64,000 nucleotides of DNA from Acidicapsa ligni (GTDB lineage Bacteria; Acidobacteriota; Terriglobia; Terriglobales; Acidobacteriaceae). The notes under the pieces are model-generated. The model did not search any database, was not told the DNA's origin, and saw only the letters and a program-made list of their open reading frames with translations. The stretch covers positions 124,001 through 188,000 of the forward strand of contig NZ_JAGSYG010000004.1 in the NCBI RefSeq assembly GCF_025685655.1. Reading direction: 5' to 3'. The translations under genes were made by a program, and so were the position numbers. The number at the start of each line of letters is the position of its first letter. Within the stretch, counting starts at the first letter, position 1. Below are positions 18,301 to 26,830 of the stretch, piece after piece.

Positions 18301-18414
18301 TAAAGTGCCGCATATCATTGCGATCAGGGATACGCAAAGAAGCCGGAACCGCGCAAAACCTCTCCTCAACCATCTGAGATCACGCGAACACGGACTTGGA
18401 ACGGGAGAGGTCAT
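15310..18414 (-). CDS. Two-component sensor histidine kinase with periplasmic regulator propellers (Y_Y_Y, HisKA_3)
   Basis: 1034 residues. After an N-terminal signal/anchor (about 22-43) come many two-component-regulator propeller repeats (DGTLWIGTDGRGLLRY, NIWVGTRHGGVRRI, GDIWLGTWGAGLFRV). Then follow a Y_Y_Y domain, one helix near 770-790, the HisKA_3 box with H820 in ECHDTLMAGF, and an HATPase domain with N934 and DDGCGF. This is the outer-sensing layout known from glycan sensors of Bacteroidetes, minus the fused regulator, which is the next gene. It would sense a released sugar or related ligand in the periplasm. Its own start lacks an obvious ribosome site. Confidence 0.92.
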   Translation of the reverse strand: MTSPVPSPCSRDLRWLRRGFARFRLLCVSLIAMICGTLTIFGASPTAPPPVLRLSEFQKQSWQVEDGLPENNVRMIDQQADGRLLLATSSGLSTFDGRRFESFPVPRSSDGEAVNAFLRTKDGTLWIGTDGRGLLRYGADGTLIDISERAGHMNERIRNLYEDAKGALWIATQNGIERYQHNELKAFEKAGMISGDITTPFAEDDYGGMLFVTSNGLFQIEGDTWKPYPLRTVGMGRPVAVYRDLQHRLWVGTMNGMVQLNPRIHGGYSEIVAARIPSPVTVILSDANGNIWVGTRHGGVRRIRSNGASFSVDSWSSKDGLTDDSICSMFVDREQNLWIGSQTGGLSRWRKAAFAPYSEPESLSATIAANVFSDSHGDIWLGTWGAGLFRVHDGRTLNATPPGMSAMTPIRTIAENGHGQIWIGTWFDGLYRYDGHAYRHYLLGTESPGNAVSSILVDRKGGLWIGTYIGLLYFADGEPQAKRSLFLDTKLITSMLEDQDGSVLVGTSTGLFRVRDGRSTQITNLPNAHVLSITRDSLGYTWIGTKAGGLSLLREDHLQSLGEKSEVPMLPINTAIEDGDGHLWLGTIRGIVRVKVAALHDVADGRESSLAPIFFGREDGMRSSECVGTSLPAAARAPDGTLWFVTSKGFVHTTDVAENLVHTHPIHPTLGWTLTDDMNPAHALEGDHIVMSPSQPDATFLFNVIELSNPSHIEFRYRLKGYDADWITTHSRSVRYRRLPSGSYSFALQARRSGEPWEAVTTTVQVRQRSHFYQTWYFYLAMLLLAGILAIQAFRQRVRFVKGQIGVVLEERNRIARECHDTLMAGFAAISWQLEATSKLFRTSELTDTPAAQSCELARSMVSHCQAEARRIIWDLRDTEEMTNILSHALSRTISAHDPGDGIQITLRVEGEEIPLAPAYVHHLMSIGQEAVLNAMKHASPTHIAVHLRYEASALQLLIRDDGCGFRGDTSKVGHFGIAVMEERARKVGGVLRVQSSLNGGTDVSVNVTFHSLQIMTPQTMKAEGRYVVPWIGI

Positions 18415-18487
18415 GCTGACTGAGATATTAATTGACGATTACAAACTCGTGTTCAATAAAATAATCCAGTCGCCCTCGCCCGCAGCT

Positions 18488-19798
18488 CTAGGTTGTTTCC
18501 AGCGGCCGCTCCGGATGGACAATCAGCCAGAAAAATGCGCCAATAACCGCAAGCGTCGCTGCTACTCCAAAAGAGCTTGTCCATCCAAATCTTTGCGCAA
18601 TCCAGGGGGTCAGGGATGCTGTTACAGCGCCCCCGATCTGTCCGCCCATATTCACAATGCTGGAGAAAATTCCCGAGCTACGCCCCGCAATATCCACCGA
18701 CACTGAGAAGAACGAGCTCTGCGAAAGATACAGCGCCCCAGCGCCGCCCGCGAGGATAACTGCTGCTAGTGCAGGACTGTGCACACGCGACCCCAGTACG
18801 AGGAAGCCGGCCGTGCAGAACATTGCTACCCCTGCCGGCAGGCAGCGGCCAATCCGCAGACCGTAAAGGCTCGTCAGTAGATCACTTAGAGCTCCGCCGA
18901 GCAGGCAGAAGACAGTCATGGAGATGAAAGGAAGCATGGTGAAAAGAGCGCTCGCCTTTAGATCCAGCCCCCGCACTCGGGCCATATACAGGAAGAACCA
19001 GCTAAAGTAGATCCACGCGATATATCCAAAGCTGAAGTAACCGATCATCAGCGCCAGCAAATCACGTCGCCGAAAAATTGCACCCCACGATATATGCGGA
19101 GCCTTGTCCTTGCTGGAGTTCGCGGAGGCATCAATCGTCTCGGATGGGGTCGATCGGATGCCCTCTTCGATAACGCGCAGCTCTCCACGCGAAACCCACG
19201 GATGTTCCTCTGGAGTATCACGAGCGGTAAACCACCAGACCAGTCCCGCCACAACACCGATTACCGCGCTGAACCAGAACGCGGCTCGCCATCCATGTCC
19301 CGTGATCAACCAGGTAAGCAGCGGCGGCGTCAAACCACTCCCTGCGCCTACTCCGGCAAAGATCAAACCGTTTACAAAGCCGCGTTCTCGCAGTGGAATC
19401 CATTGAGCCACAAATTGATTGGCCGCCGGATACACAACGGACTCACCAGCCCCAAGAGCAAAGCGAATCGCAATCAGCACAGCCACCGCATGTGGCATGC
19501 TTGAAGGCAGCAGCGCGGTTAATTCGGTGGCTACGCCCCACCACAGCACTCCGAACGCCAGCACGCGTCGCGGACCATAACGCGCCGCCAGCCAGCCGGC
19601 AGGTATCTGAAAACCCGCATAGCCAATCAAAAACGCCGAAAAGATCCAGCCGAGATGCTGATTTCCAAGGCCATACTCGGCACTTATCTGCAAACCAGCG
19701 ATTGAGATATTGGTGCGGTCAAGAAAGGCAATGCCGCTTAAAACAAAAAGCAAAATGGCAAGCAGATATCGAACACGCGTGCGACGCTCCACTAACAT
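18488..19798 (-). CDS. MFS transporter, anion:cation symporter (ACS) family, hexuronate/aldonate-type
   Basis: 436 residues with twelve predicted helices. FLDRTNISIAGLQIS in helix 1, the loop-2 motif AGWLAARYGPRR, and ARDTPEEHPWVS before the central loop match the ACS group. That group includes glucarate, galactonate and hexuronate symporters. GGAG sits 6 bases before the ATG. It lies 72 bases after the amidohydrolase and 73 before the sensor kinase. An acid-sugar importer in the middle of this block is a good clue that an aldonate or keto-acid is the product taken up. Confidence 0.9.
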   Translation of the reverse strand: MLVERRTRVRYLLAILLFVLSGIAFLDRTNISIAGLQISAEYGLGNQHLGWIFSAFLIGYAGFQIPAGWLAARYGPRRVLAFGVLWWGVATELTALLPSSMPHAVAVLIAIRFALGAGESVVYPAANQFVAQWIPLRERGFVNGLIFAGVGAGSGLTPPLLTWLITGHGWRAAFWFSAVIGVVAGLVWWFTARDTPEEHPWVSRGELRVIEEGIRSTPSETIDASANSSKDKAPHISWGAIFRRRDLLALMIGYFSFGYIAWIYFSWFFLYMARVRGLDLKASALFTMLPFISMTVFCLLGGALSDLLTSLYGLRIGRCLPAGVAMFCTAGFLVLGSRVHSPALAAVILAGGAGALYLSQSSFFSVSVDIAGRSSGIFSSIVNMGGQIGGAVTASLTPWIAQRFGWTSSFGVAATLAVIGAFFWLIVHPERPLETT

Positions 19799-19870
19799 CC
19801 AAGCTCCATTTCCATACTGTTCTCACGCTTGAAGCGTCTTCGTAATTTCTGACCTGCTTGCCACTTCGTT

Positions 19871-21211
19871 CTAGTGCTGAGTTCCGGCGTCGATAGTCTT
19901 CGCAGGTCTTGGCCGCTCAGAGAAAGCGGTCCATTTCCTTGCCAAACGATCATCGCTGGTAGAGGGCACATTCCACAAGTCCGCGGAGATGCCGTTCAGG
20001 TCATAAACTACTTTTCCCGCACGTACCGTCAATTGGCAGATCAACTTTTCTTTTCCGAGCAGCTTCCTGTCGAACATGTCCACAAATCCAAAGTTGCCGT
20101 GCTCGACGCTCAGTACAGCAATGTCAGCAGGAGCGCCAACCGACAGATTGCCCAGCTCTTCCTGCTTGATCTCGCGTGCCGGATTCCAGGTCATCTCCGT
20201 GAGCACTTGCGGAACAGTCTGCCCCATGGCCAGCATCTTATCGGCAACGTTAAGCATGTCCTTCATTCCCGCATTCATGCTGTCGATGTGCAGATCTGTC
20301 GAGATGGAGTCGGGCGCGAAACCGCCTTTGTATATAGGCAGCGCAACACTCCACGCAAACGAGCCGCCACCGTGGCCCACGTCAAAATAAATACCACGCT
20401 GCCTGCCGATTAGCAGTGCTTTGCTGGCCTTCTTCGTCACAGGATCCTGTTCTCCGCGTAATCCGGAGTAGCAGTGAGTGTATATATCTCCTGGCCGCAA
20501 AACCCGCGATAGTAACTCATACAACGGCCGCTCAGGCCGATTGGAACCGTAGTCAATCATCACCGGAATGTTGGCAATCGTCCCAGCCTTCACAGCTTGC
20601 TCATAGGGCTTCCACTCGCCACCGGTAAAGTGAGCACTCTTGATTCCAACTACAACACCCGGATACTGCAACGCCACCTTCGCGGTCGCTTCCCCATCCA
20701 TGTCGTCGAGGTTGTCTTCATACTTAGGACCACGCATGCCTGCGCCGACGATGTTGAGCTCCGCCAGTACGCGGGTCTTCGAACGATCGATCACTCTGTC
20801 TTTAAAATCAGGAAAGCTTCGCCACCCGGAACTGCCCGCATCCACCACGGTTGTCACACCGGAGCGAAGGGTAAATCCATCAGGATAGACGCTGTTGTCA
20901 CCTGCGTAAGAACCGCGTTCGCCCGTACCGGCATAGGCATGCACGTGAATGTCGATAAGTCCGGGCGTCACGTAATAGCCTGCGACATTCACCGTTTTGA
21001 TCGCATCTTTTTCGCTCAAATGCGGTGCAACGTTAGCGACCCTTCCATCCTTCACCGCCACGTCTTCAACAGTATCGACATGATTCTTAGGATCAAAGAC
21101 GTGTCCGCCTTTCAAGATCAAATCGTACTGCTGTGCTTGAGCCACACCCGCAACGAAAACCACACTCCCGACAATGGTCGCTGTCAGCAACCGCATTTGA
21201 CTCAACCGCAT
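19871..21211 (-). CDS. Exported amidohydrolase/deacetylase (EF_0837/dihydroorotase-like)
   Basis: 446 residues. A Sec signal ends at VAQAQQ. The metal-dependent hydrolase fold follows, with ILKGGHVFDPKNH at the start, the IDIHVHAY metal pair, a lysine in GIKSAHF, histidines in IYTHCYSG and FDVGHGGG, and the aspartate in ISTDLHIDS. This is the family often annotated amidohydrolase/deacetylase, which in Firmicutes is found beside DgaE-type PLP lyases, a pairing repeated in this cluster. A deacylase for an N-acyl amino acid sugar is the likely role. GGAG stands 7 bases before the ATG. A terminator-like hairpin separates it from the receptor gene upstream. Confidence 0.88.
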   Translation of the reverse strand: MRLSQMRLLTATIVGSVVFVAGVAQAQQYDLILKGGHVFDPKNHVDTVEDVAVKDGRVANVAPHLSEKDAIKTVNVAGYYVTPGLIDIHVHAYAGTGERGSYAGDNSVYPDGFTLRSGVTTVVDAGSSGWRSFPDFKDRVIDRSKTRVLAELNIVGAGMRGPKYEDNLDDMDGEATAKVALQYPGVVVGIKSAHFTGGEWKPYEQAVKAGTIANIPVMIDYGSNRPERPLYELLSRVLRPGDIYTHCYSGLRGEQDPVTKKASKALLIGRQRGIYFDVGHGGGSFAWSVALPIYKGGFAPDSISTDLHIDSMNAGMKDMLNVADKMLAMGQTVPQVLTEMTWNPAREIKQEELGNLSVGAPADIAVLSVEHGNFGFVDMFDRKLLGKEKLICQLTVRAGKVVYDLNGISADLWNVPSTSDDRLARKWTAFSERPRPAKTIDAGTQH

Positions 21212-21329
21212 TGATATTCTCCAGTGTTGATTAATGAATTATTCTCATGCATCTCAACGCTAAGACGCATCGGAAGTAGAGAAAGCCGCGTCCCGATCAT
21301 GGCTTTACTACTTGGATCTCAAAGTAAAT

Positions 21330-21363
21330 GCAGCCGTACGAGATGAATATTCGTAACGGCTGC
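21330..21363 (-). terminator. Hairpin between TonB receptor and amidohydrolase genes
   Basis: GCAGCCGT-ACGA (21330-21341) pairs with TCGT-A-ACGGCTGC (21351-21363): 12 bp with one bulged base and a 9-base loop. In the minus direction it is followed by ATTTACTTTG. It begins 30 bases after the receptor stop, so it probably ends or attenuates the receptor transcript. Confidence 0.6.
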
Positions 21364-21392
21364 GAGTATAACAATTCATCCGGTTAGGCTAA

Positions 21393-24300
21393 CTAGAAAA
21401 TCAATTTTCCAGCCAATTGAATAGCACGAGAGCTGGATTGTGTTCCAGTCACAGTACCAAAACCCTGGTAGGTTCCAGGATTGTTGGGGTCAAATCCCTG
21501 TTCAATTTCTGAGTTGGGATTGGATGCGCTGGGATGGTTGAACAGGTTCGCTGCCTCAGCCCGGAATTGGAACTTCATCCGCTCCCAGATTGGAAAGCTC
21601 TTGAACAATGAGAAGTTGACGTTGCTCATGCCAGGCCCATGCAGCGGATTTCTTTCCGAATTTCCAAAGGTGTACGGAGCCGGAATCGAAAAGGCCGTTG
21701 CATCGATGCACGACGTCAGGTTCCCTGAAATATAGTGGCTCAGACCGCAGCTTGCGCGAGCGGCATGAACATAGTTAGGTCGCTGAGTATTTCCATTGGG
21801 GAGGCTGATGTTGGCTTGATCGAAGCCCAGGTTAACGTTGAAAGGCTCACCTGTCTGCAGGGTCACGATGGTGTTCGCTTGCCATCCGCCCAGAGCTGCG
21901 CGCTCGATCGCATTGCCCTTAGGAAGGGTGGGCAGGGCATACGTCGCAATGCCGACGAGGCGGCTACGGATATCCCAGTTGGAATCGCCGTAGTCCAGGC
22001 CGATGTTGTATTGATCCATCGTCGTTCCGCCATTGTTTGAGTTGTCGGAAATATCCAGATCGTGGCTCCATGTATAGCTCAACATGCCTGAGAGTCCATG
22101 CTTGGCCCGTTGACGAAGGATCGCAGTAAATCCGTTGTAGTGCGAATACTCATCATTCTGGATTTTGCGAATACGCCCAAAGAGCTGGTTAGGGCGACGA
22201 GAGTTGATATCGCCAGGCCCCGGCGTTGGAGTGTTGTCGTAGAAGTCACGATCGAGATGCAATCCATGAGATCCGAGATATTGCAATTCCATGCCCGCGC
22301 CTTGCCACAGTTCGCGGCCAACGGTTAGGTTCCATTGATAAAGGGTTTGCGTGGGCAGGTATGGTCCCATCGTTACAGCGTTGACGTAGGATCCGGGGAC
22401 GCCTGCAACAGGCGATTCGCTGGCCGCACCGGGTGTTGGATTTGTAAGTGAAAGCAGGTTACCCGCAATGGTGTTGTAACCCACGGTAGCTGACAGCGGA
22501 TAGTTTTGTGTTGTCAGCGTGTAGGTGTTCAGTTGGTTTGCGTTGTAGTACATGCCAAATCCACCACGGATAACCGTGCCAGGCTCCACTCGATAGGCAA
22601 AACCAATACGTGGCGCCCAGTCGTTGTGGTTCGGTCCGTTGAATTTGAACCCTTTGGCCGGGACGAAACCTGCCGCGGTTGTAGCTGTGCCTGAGGGAAT
22701 CAGCGCAGTTTCGGATGCATTCAAAATACGCGCGTAACCATTCAAGCTGTAAGGCACTGTAGGCAACTCATATCGAACGCCATAATTCACCGTCAGTTTT
22801 TCGAATGGGCGCCAGTTATCCAACACAAAAAATCCATCGCGCCATTCCCCGACAGATCCCTTCGTTGGGAAAATAGGAGTCGTCGAGTTCTGTGCGTAAC
22901 CAAGCACGAAATCGGCGGCGCCATAGCCGGTACTTGTCGAGCCCTGTGTGCCAGTTACGCCAGGCTGGAAGTTGAATACGCCGCGTGCATCGTTCGCTGC
23001 TTCACGTCCGATCGTTAACTTGCGCAACTCCACGCCGGCCATCAGGTTGTGCTTACCGAAGGTATAGCTCAGCTCGTCATAGCCATCGAGTGTGCGGTCA
23101 TCCTGATACCAGTTGGCACTGGAATTTCCCAGCCCGTTATAGCTGTCGATGTTGAACGTAGGAATACCAGGGTTGTTGTATTTGGTGTCGGAATCAAAGC
23201 CAGGAATACCGAGCTTGGTTCCAGCGTCAGGAAGATTGTTCACTGCGAAAAAATCGAGGCTGTTGGAGATCACCGTATTGAGACCAATACGAAAATCGTT
23301 GATCAGGTTCGGAGTAATGAGATGCGTATAACCAATAGCAGTGTTGCGCGTGTTGGTAGGGCCATAGGATGCACTTGACGGAAAGATCGACCCACCAACG
23401 ACATTCAGATTCTGCCAGTGATAGCGCACGAAGAGCCGGACATGTTCCCCGATGTTTTCATCAACGCGATCCAACGTTTGCGAGATCGTCAGATTGTTGG
23501 GGAAGTATTCGAGAATGTTATTTTGTGTGCCATTCTGCGTAGCTCCAGCGAGATTTGGCGTTGGAGACAACATATAGCCTTCAAGCTTCTGGGCGATTAG
23601 TCCAGCCGGGGTATTCAGTTCTGCTGCCGGAATTACATTATTGGGATAGTAAGCGCCAGTCGTTGGATCAAACAGGCATATCTGCACACCGTTGTTGGGT
23701 ACGCATTTTCCCGTTGTCGTGTTGTAGCCGCCCAATGCGGAGAAGTCACCAGCTCGTTCGGCGGAGGTCAATGTAGAAGAGATGCCAGAGGACTGTTGAA
23801 CCTGGTTGATCTTTTCGTATGAGCCAAAGAAGAATGTTCTGTCACGACCGCGATACACCTTCGGAATGAAAACAGGCCCGCCAACATCAAAACCATATTG
23901 GTTGTAGTGCTGTATCTGTTTGGGGCTGTCCACCGGATCGGTGAATTGGTGCGCATTTAACGAAGTATTTTGCACGTAATCATAAACTGCACCATGAATA
24001 TCATTCGTTCCCGATTTACTGACCATGTTGATGTGCAGTCCAAGATACGAACCATACTGCGCTGGATAATTGCCGCTCTGCATCTGTACTTCCGAGATCA
24101 TGTCCGAGCTGGGACGAGCAGGCGCGAGGCTGATCAGGTTGTTCATGATCGATACGCCATCGAGGCTCAGGCTGTTCTGAATTTCGCGTTGGCCGGCGCC
24201 GATAAAATCTTCGCCAGGAGGCACGCCAGAGTAGCTGCTCGATGGGCCAATCATCACGTTTGAGGCTGTCGCTGCGACCTCCAACGCGTTGTGGCCGATC

Positions 24301-24755
24301 AGGGGAAGGTCTTCGACCGCTTTAGTGTCAAAGGTTTCGCCAAGCGTCGCATCATCGGTCGAGATCGGAGGGGAACTCGCGGAGACAACGATCGATGTGC
24401 TCGTGGAGCCGACTTGCAATTTGAAGTCAGTACGCACCGCCTGATCGATGGGCACAATCTTGCCCGTCTGCGTTAGGGAAGCAAACCCCGATTCCTCAAC
24501 GGTGATGTCGTAGGTTCCAGGAGCGATAAAGGTGATTGCATAGTAGCCTTGCCCGTTGGTTGATCCGGGATAAACAACCTTGGTGTCATGGTTAATCGCA
24601 GTGACCTTTGCGCCAGTAACCGGCGCGCCGGATGCATCCACGACATTGCCTACCAAGGATGTATTGTTGGCAACCTGGGCCGACAGATTCGGACTCAGGA
24701 TCGCTGTTCCTAACAACATCAAGAACGACAAACACAGAAGAGAAATACGCTTCAT
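21393..24755 (-). CDS. TonB-dependent receptor with carboxypeptidase-regulatory-like domain (Oar-like)
   Basis: 1120 residues. Signal peptide ends at NLSAQ; an Ig-like regulatory domain follows (SLVGNVVDASGAPVTGAKV). The plug has LSLDGVSIMNNL, and a long beta-barrel ends on the terminal phenylalanine of GKLIF required for BAM assembly. These large receptors dominate acidobacterial outer membranes and import or bind oligomeric nutrients with TonB energy. GGAGG precedes the ATG by 9 bases. It is first in the catabolic block and likely its uptake gate. Ligand specificity cannot be read from sequence. Confidence 0.92.
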   Translation of the reverse strand: MKRISLLCLSFLMLLGTAILSPNLSAQVANNTSLVGNVVDASGAPVTGAKVTAINHDTKVVYPGSTNGQGYYAITFIAPGTYDITVEESGFASLTQTGKIVPIDQAVRTDFKLQVGSTSTSIVVSASSPPISTDDATLGETFDTKAVEDLPLIGHNALEVAATASNVMIGPSSSYSGVPPGEDFIGAGQREIQNSLSLDGVSIMNNLISLAPARPSSDMISEVQMQSGNYPAQYGSYLGLHINMVSKSGTNDIHGAVYDYVQNTSLNAHQFTDPVDSPKQIQHYNQYGFDVGGPVFIPKVYRGRDRTFFFGSYEKINQVQQSSGISSTLTSAERAGDFSALGGYNTTTGKCVPNNGVQICLFDPTTGAYYPNNVIPAAELNTPAGLIAQKLEGYMLSPTPNLAGATQNGTQNNILEYFPNNLTISQTLDRVDENIGEHVRLFVRYHWQNLNVVGGSIFPSSASYGPTNTRNTAIGYTHLITPNLINDFRIGLNTVISNSLDFFAVNNLPDAGTKLGIPGFDSDTKYNNPGIPTFNIDSYNGLGNSSANWYQDDRTLDGYDELSYTFGKHNLMAGVELRKLTIGREAANDARGVFNFQPGVTGTQGSTSTGYGAADFVLGYAQNSTTPIFPTKGSVGEWRDGFFVLDNWRPFEKLTVNYGVRYELPTVPYSLNGYARILNASETALIPSGTATTAAGFVPAKGFKFNGPNHNDWAPRIGFAYRVEPGTVIRGGFGMYYNANQLNTYTLTTQNYPLSATVGYNTIAGNLLSLTNPTPGAASESPVAGVPGSYVNAVTMGPYLPTQTLYQWNLTVGRELWQGAGMELQYLGSHGLHLDRDFYDNTPTPGPGDINSRRPNQLFGRIRKIQNDEYSHYNGFTAILRQRAKHGLSGMLSYTWSHDLDISDNSNNGGTTMDQYNIGLDYGDSNWDIRSRLVGIATYALPTLPKGNAIERAALGGWQANTIVTLQTGEPFNVNLGFDQANISLPNGNTQRPNYVHAARASCGLSHYISGNLTSCIDATAFSIPAPYTFGNSERNPLHGPGMSNVNFSLFKSFPIWERMKFQFRAEAANLFNHPSASNPNSEIEQGFDPNNPGTYQGFGTVTGTQSSSRAIQLAGKLIF

Positions 24756-25120
24756 ATACTTGGTGCCTCCTCAAATTTTGAAATTGAACAAGTGTTTGAA
24801 ACGATTGAGACTGAGAGTCTCTTTAGGTCCATTGCGTCCGCACGATTGCCACAACGCGGAAGATGGTTTTTGGAAAACGTTCCAGCCACGGGAAGTTGGA
24901 ACTTGACGATGATTGAATATCGAGTAGCGATTGCTGTCATGAGGCAGCTAACCAGTCTTTCTACAGGTCAAATGTCCTAGAGGTTCGCCGCGAAACCCAA
25001 ACCAGGACAGCACAAATCGCGGCTACTGACAGTTTTCTATTGAGGGGTATTTCGCGGAAGCCAGCCGATAATCTAGTTATAGAAAAGCATGTAAGTTACA
25101 GAGCAAAGCACTAACCATTG
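24756..25120 (-). promoter_or_regulatory. Upstream region of the TonB receptor with a short palindrome
   Basis: 365 bases without a supported gene. GAGACT-GAG-AGTCTC (24807-24821) is a perfect 6-bp inverted repeat about 55 bases upstream of the receptor start, a position suited to an operator for the NarL-type regulator or another factor. The far end (about 25060-25120) is AT-rich. No -35/-10 pair is convincing. Confidence 0.4.
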
Positions 25121-25372
25121 CTATAACTCAGTTATAGGTCGCGGGAGTCGAATCTGCGCATCCTGGAGAAATAACCGCATACGCAGCGCTTCCGCTCTTT
25201 GCGTTGCAACCAGGCGCCAATGCCTGCGAATATGATCTCCATTTTCAAGCTCAGCCAGCGCCAGCTCGTCACTCATTGCATCACGTTCCAGCCGCGCAAT
25301 GCGCGCCTCAAGCGTCTGCCTGAAGCGTGGGCTGATCTCATATGATTTGCTGATTTTACTGCCGGTTGTCAT
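25121..25372 (-). CDS. Small hypothetical protein, helical and charged
   Basis: 83 residues from the ATG at 25372, which has GAGGG about 7 bases upstream. The frame is open 8 residues further but without a better start. The sequence is rich in Arg, Glu and Leu with a likely coiled-coil helix (FRQTLEARIARLERDAM). I recognise no family. It is isolated between the receptor promoter region and the vWFA gene. Composition looks protein-like rather than random, but this is the weakest of the minus-strand CDS calls here. Confidence 0.45.
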   Translation of the reverse strand: MTTGSKISKSYEISPRFRQTLEARIARLERDAMSDELALAELENGDHIRRHWRLVATQRAEALRMRLFLQDAQIRLPRPITEL

Positions 25373-25575
25373 CTTCAACCCTCGCGATCGAAGCACCGAA
25401 ACTGCCTTGGAAGGCAGTTCGAGTACTCTCTCGATCTATGCCGATCTTAGGGCGTAAAAGGTTGCCGCGCCAGATTACGCACTCGCGAAACTGTCGATTG
25501 CAGCGGTAAGTATTACTGTCGCAAGATGAGACATCTATTCAGAGAAGTTATGTACTTCCGTGTTTCAGAAAGGAC

Positions 25576-26643
25576 TTACTCCGGCGCCAGTGCGTAATAT
25601 CCTTTGCGCACCTGGATTTTGAGATTGTCTCCCTTGCACGCCACGGCGATCTTGCGATAACTGCCGTCCACTTTCTCATTGGTCGGAGTGTAAGAGGCCA
25701 CATATTGCGTGCGGAGTTCATCCTCGATCTGCTGGAAGGCGGTCTCGAGTTTTTTACCGTTGTTACCCACGTCAATCATTCGGCCGCCAGTCTCTTCGGC
25801 CATCTTCTTCATGGCTGAGTCGCCGTTAAAGCCAAAGCCACCATAAAATCCGCGGTCCGCGATCATGATCACATACACAATCACATTTGCTTTTTGCGCG
25901 GCCTCGATCGCTCCAGCGAGCTTTACTTTGCTGCCCTGATCCTCACCGTCGGTCAGAATGATAATCGCCTTGCGCCCCGTCTCACGGCTCAGCTTCTCGT
26001 TGGATGAGAGATACACCGCGTCATATAGAAGCGTGCCTTTCGGAGCGCCCTGCGTCGGCACCGGCCCCTGTCCAATTCCAGGAATTCCTGCCGATCCATT
26101 GCCGCCTGCGGTATTGATTTCGGCCTTGTCCATGGCGCGTTCCAGCAGGTGAGGACTGTTGGTGTAGTCCTGCAGCAGGTCCACATCCACATCGAAGCCG
26201 ATCAGAAACGCTTCGTCCTTGCTCTTCAGCACGCGAGAAAGAAACTGGCTGCCGGAATCCTTCTCCAGCGGCAACACATGCTGCTGGCTTCCGCTGGTAT
26301 CCAGCAGAATGCCCAGGGTCAACGGCTGGTTCACCTCCGCTTGAAAATTCTTGAGCTTCTGCGGCGTCTTGTCTTCCTCGACCGTGCAGTCGTCTTTGGA
26401 CAGATGAGGAATGAGCGCCCCATTCTTGTCCTTCACCGTGAAATAGAGGCTGACCAGGTTCACGTTTGCTTTGAGGGTCGCGACAGGCTGGTTCTCGTCC
26501 TCTTTGGGAGCGGGTGCGTTGCTCACCGGGGCTTCGTCCGGGGACGGCGCAAGTTGAGCGAGCCCAGAGGTCGCTGAGCCCCCCAGAAGACACATCAGCG
26601 CAACTGCACCAAGCCAATTTCGCCGCATATTCAATAGACGCAT
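25576..26643 (-). CDS. VWFA-related acidobacterial domain protein (TIGR03436-like), secreted
   Basis: 355 residues. Signal peptide ends at SGLAQ, then a short Pro-rich linker. VNLVSLYFTVKDKNGALIPHLSKDD is the characteristic family opening. The vWA domain has an intact MIDAS DTSGS (D115, S117, S119) and IIILTDGEDQGS. The C-terminus ends TQYVASYTPTN and IQVRKGYYA, the family finish. These secreted proteins are abundant in Acidobacteriota; their function is unknown, with metal-dependent adhesion the usual guess. It is divergent from a second family member at 26831, across a 187-base shared promoter region. Confidence 0.9.
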   Translation of the reverse strand: MRLLNMRRNWLGAVALMCLLGGSATSGLAQLAPSPDEAPVSNAPAPKEDENQPVATLKANVNLVSLYFTVKDKNGALIPHLSKDDCTVEEDKTPQKLKNFQAEVNQPLTLGILLDTSGSQQHVLPLEKDSGSQFLSRVLKSKDEAFLIGFDVDVDLLQDYTNSPHLLERAMDKAEINTAGGNGSAGIPGIGQGPVPTQGAPKGTLLYDAVYLSSNEKLSRETGRKAIIILTDGEDQGSKVKLAGAIEAAQKANVIVYVIMIADRGFYGGFGFNGDSAMKKMAEETGGRMIDVGNNGKKLETAFQQIEDELRTQYVASYTPTNEKVDGSYRKIAVACKGDNLKIQVRKGYYALAPE

Positions 26644-26830
26644 TTTCAGCCCTCGAGGGAAGCATACCTGACGGATTTGAGACCAGTAGGGCCTTGGCGC
26701 GTCTGATAATCTGACGGATGCAGCAGGTATAAGTCAGAAAGAGAGGTCAGGCGTCAGGCCCACCTTTCTGTGCATCCAATAAATTGCACGTTCGAACGAC
26801 GCAGCTTGCTGCGAAAAAAAAGGAAACTCT

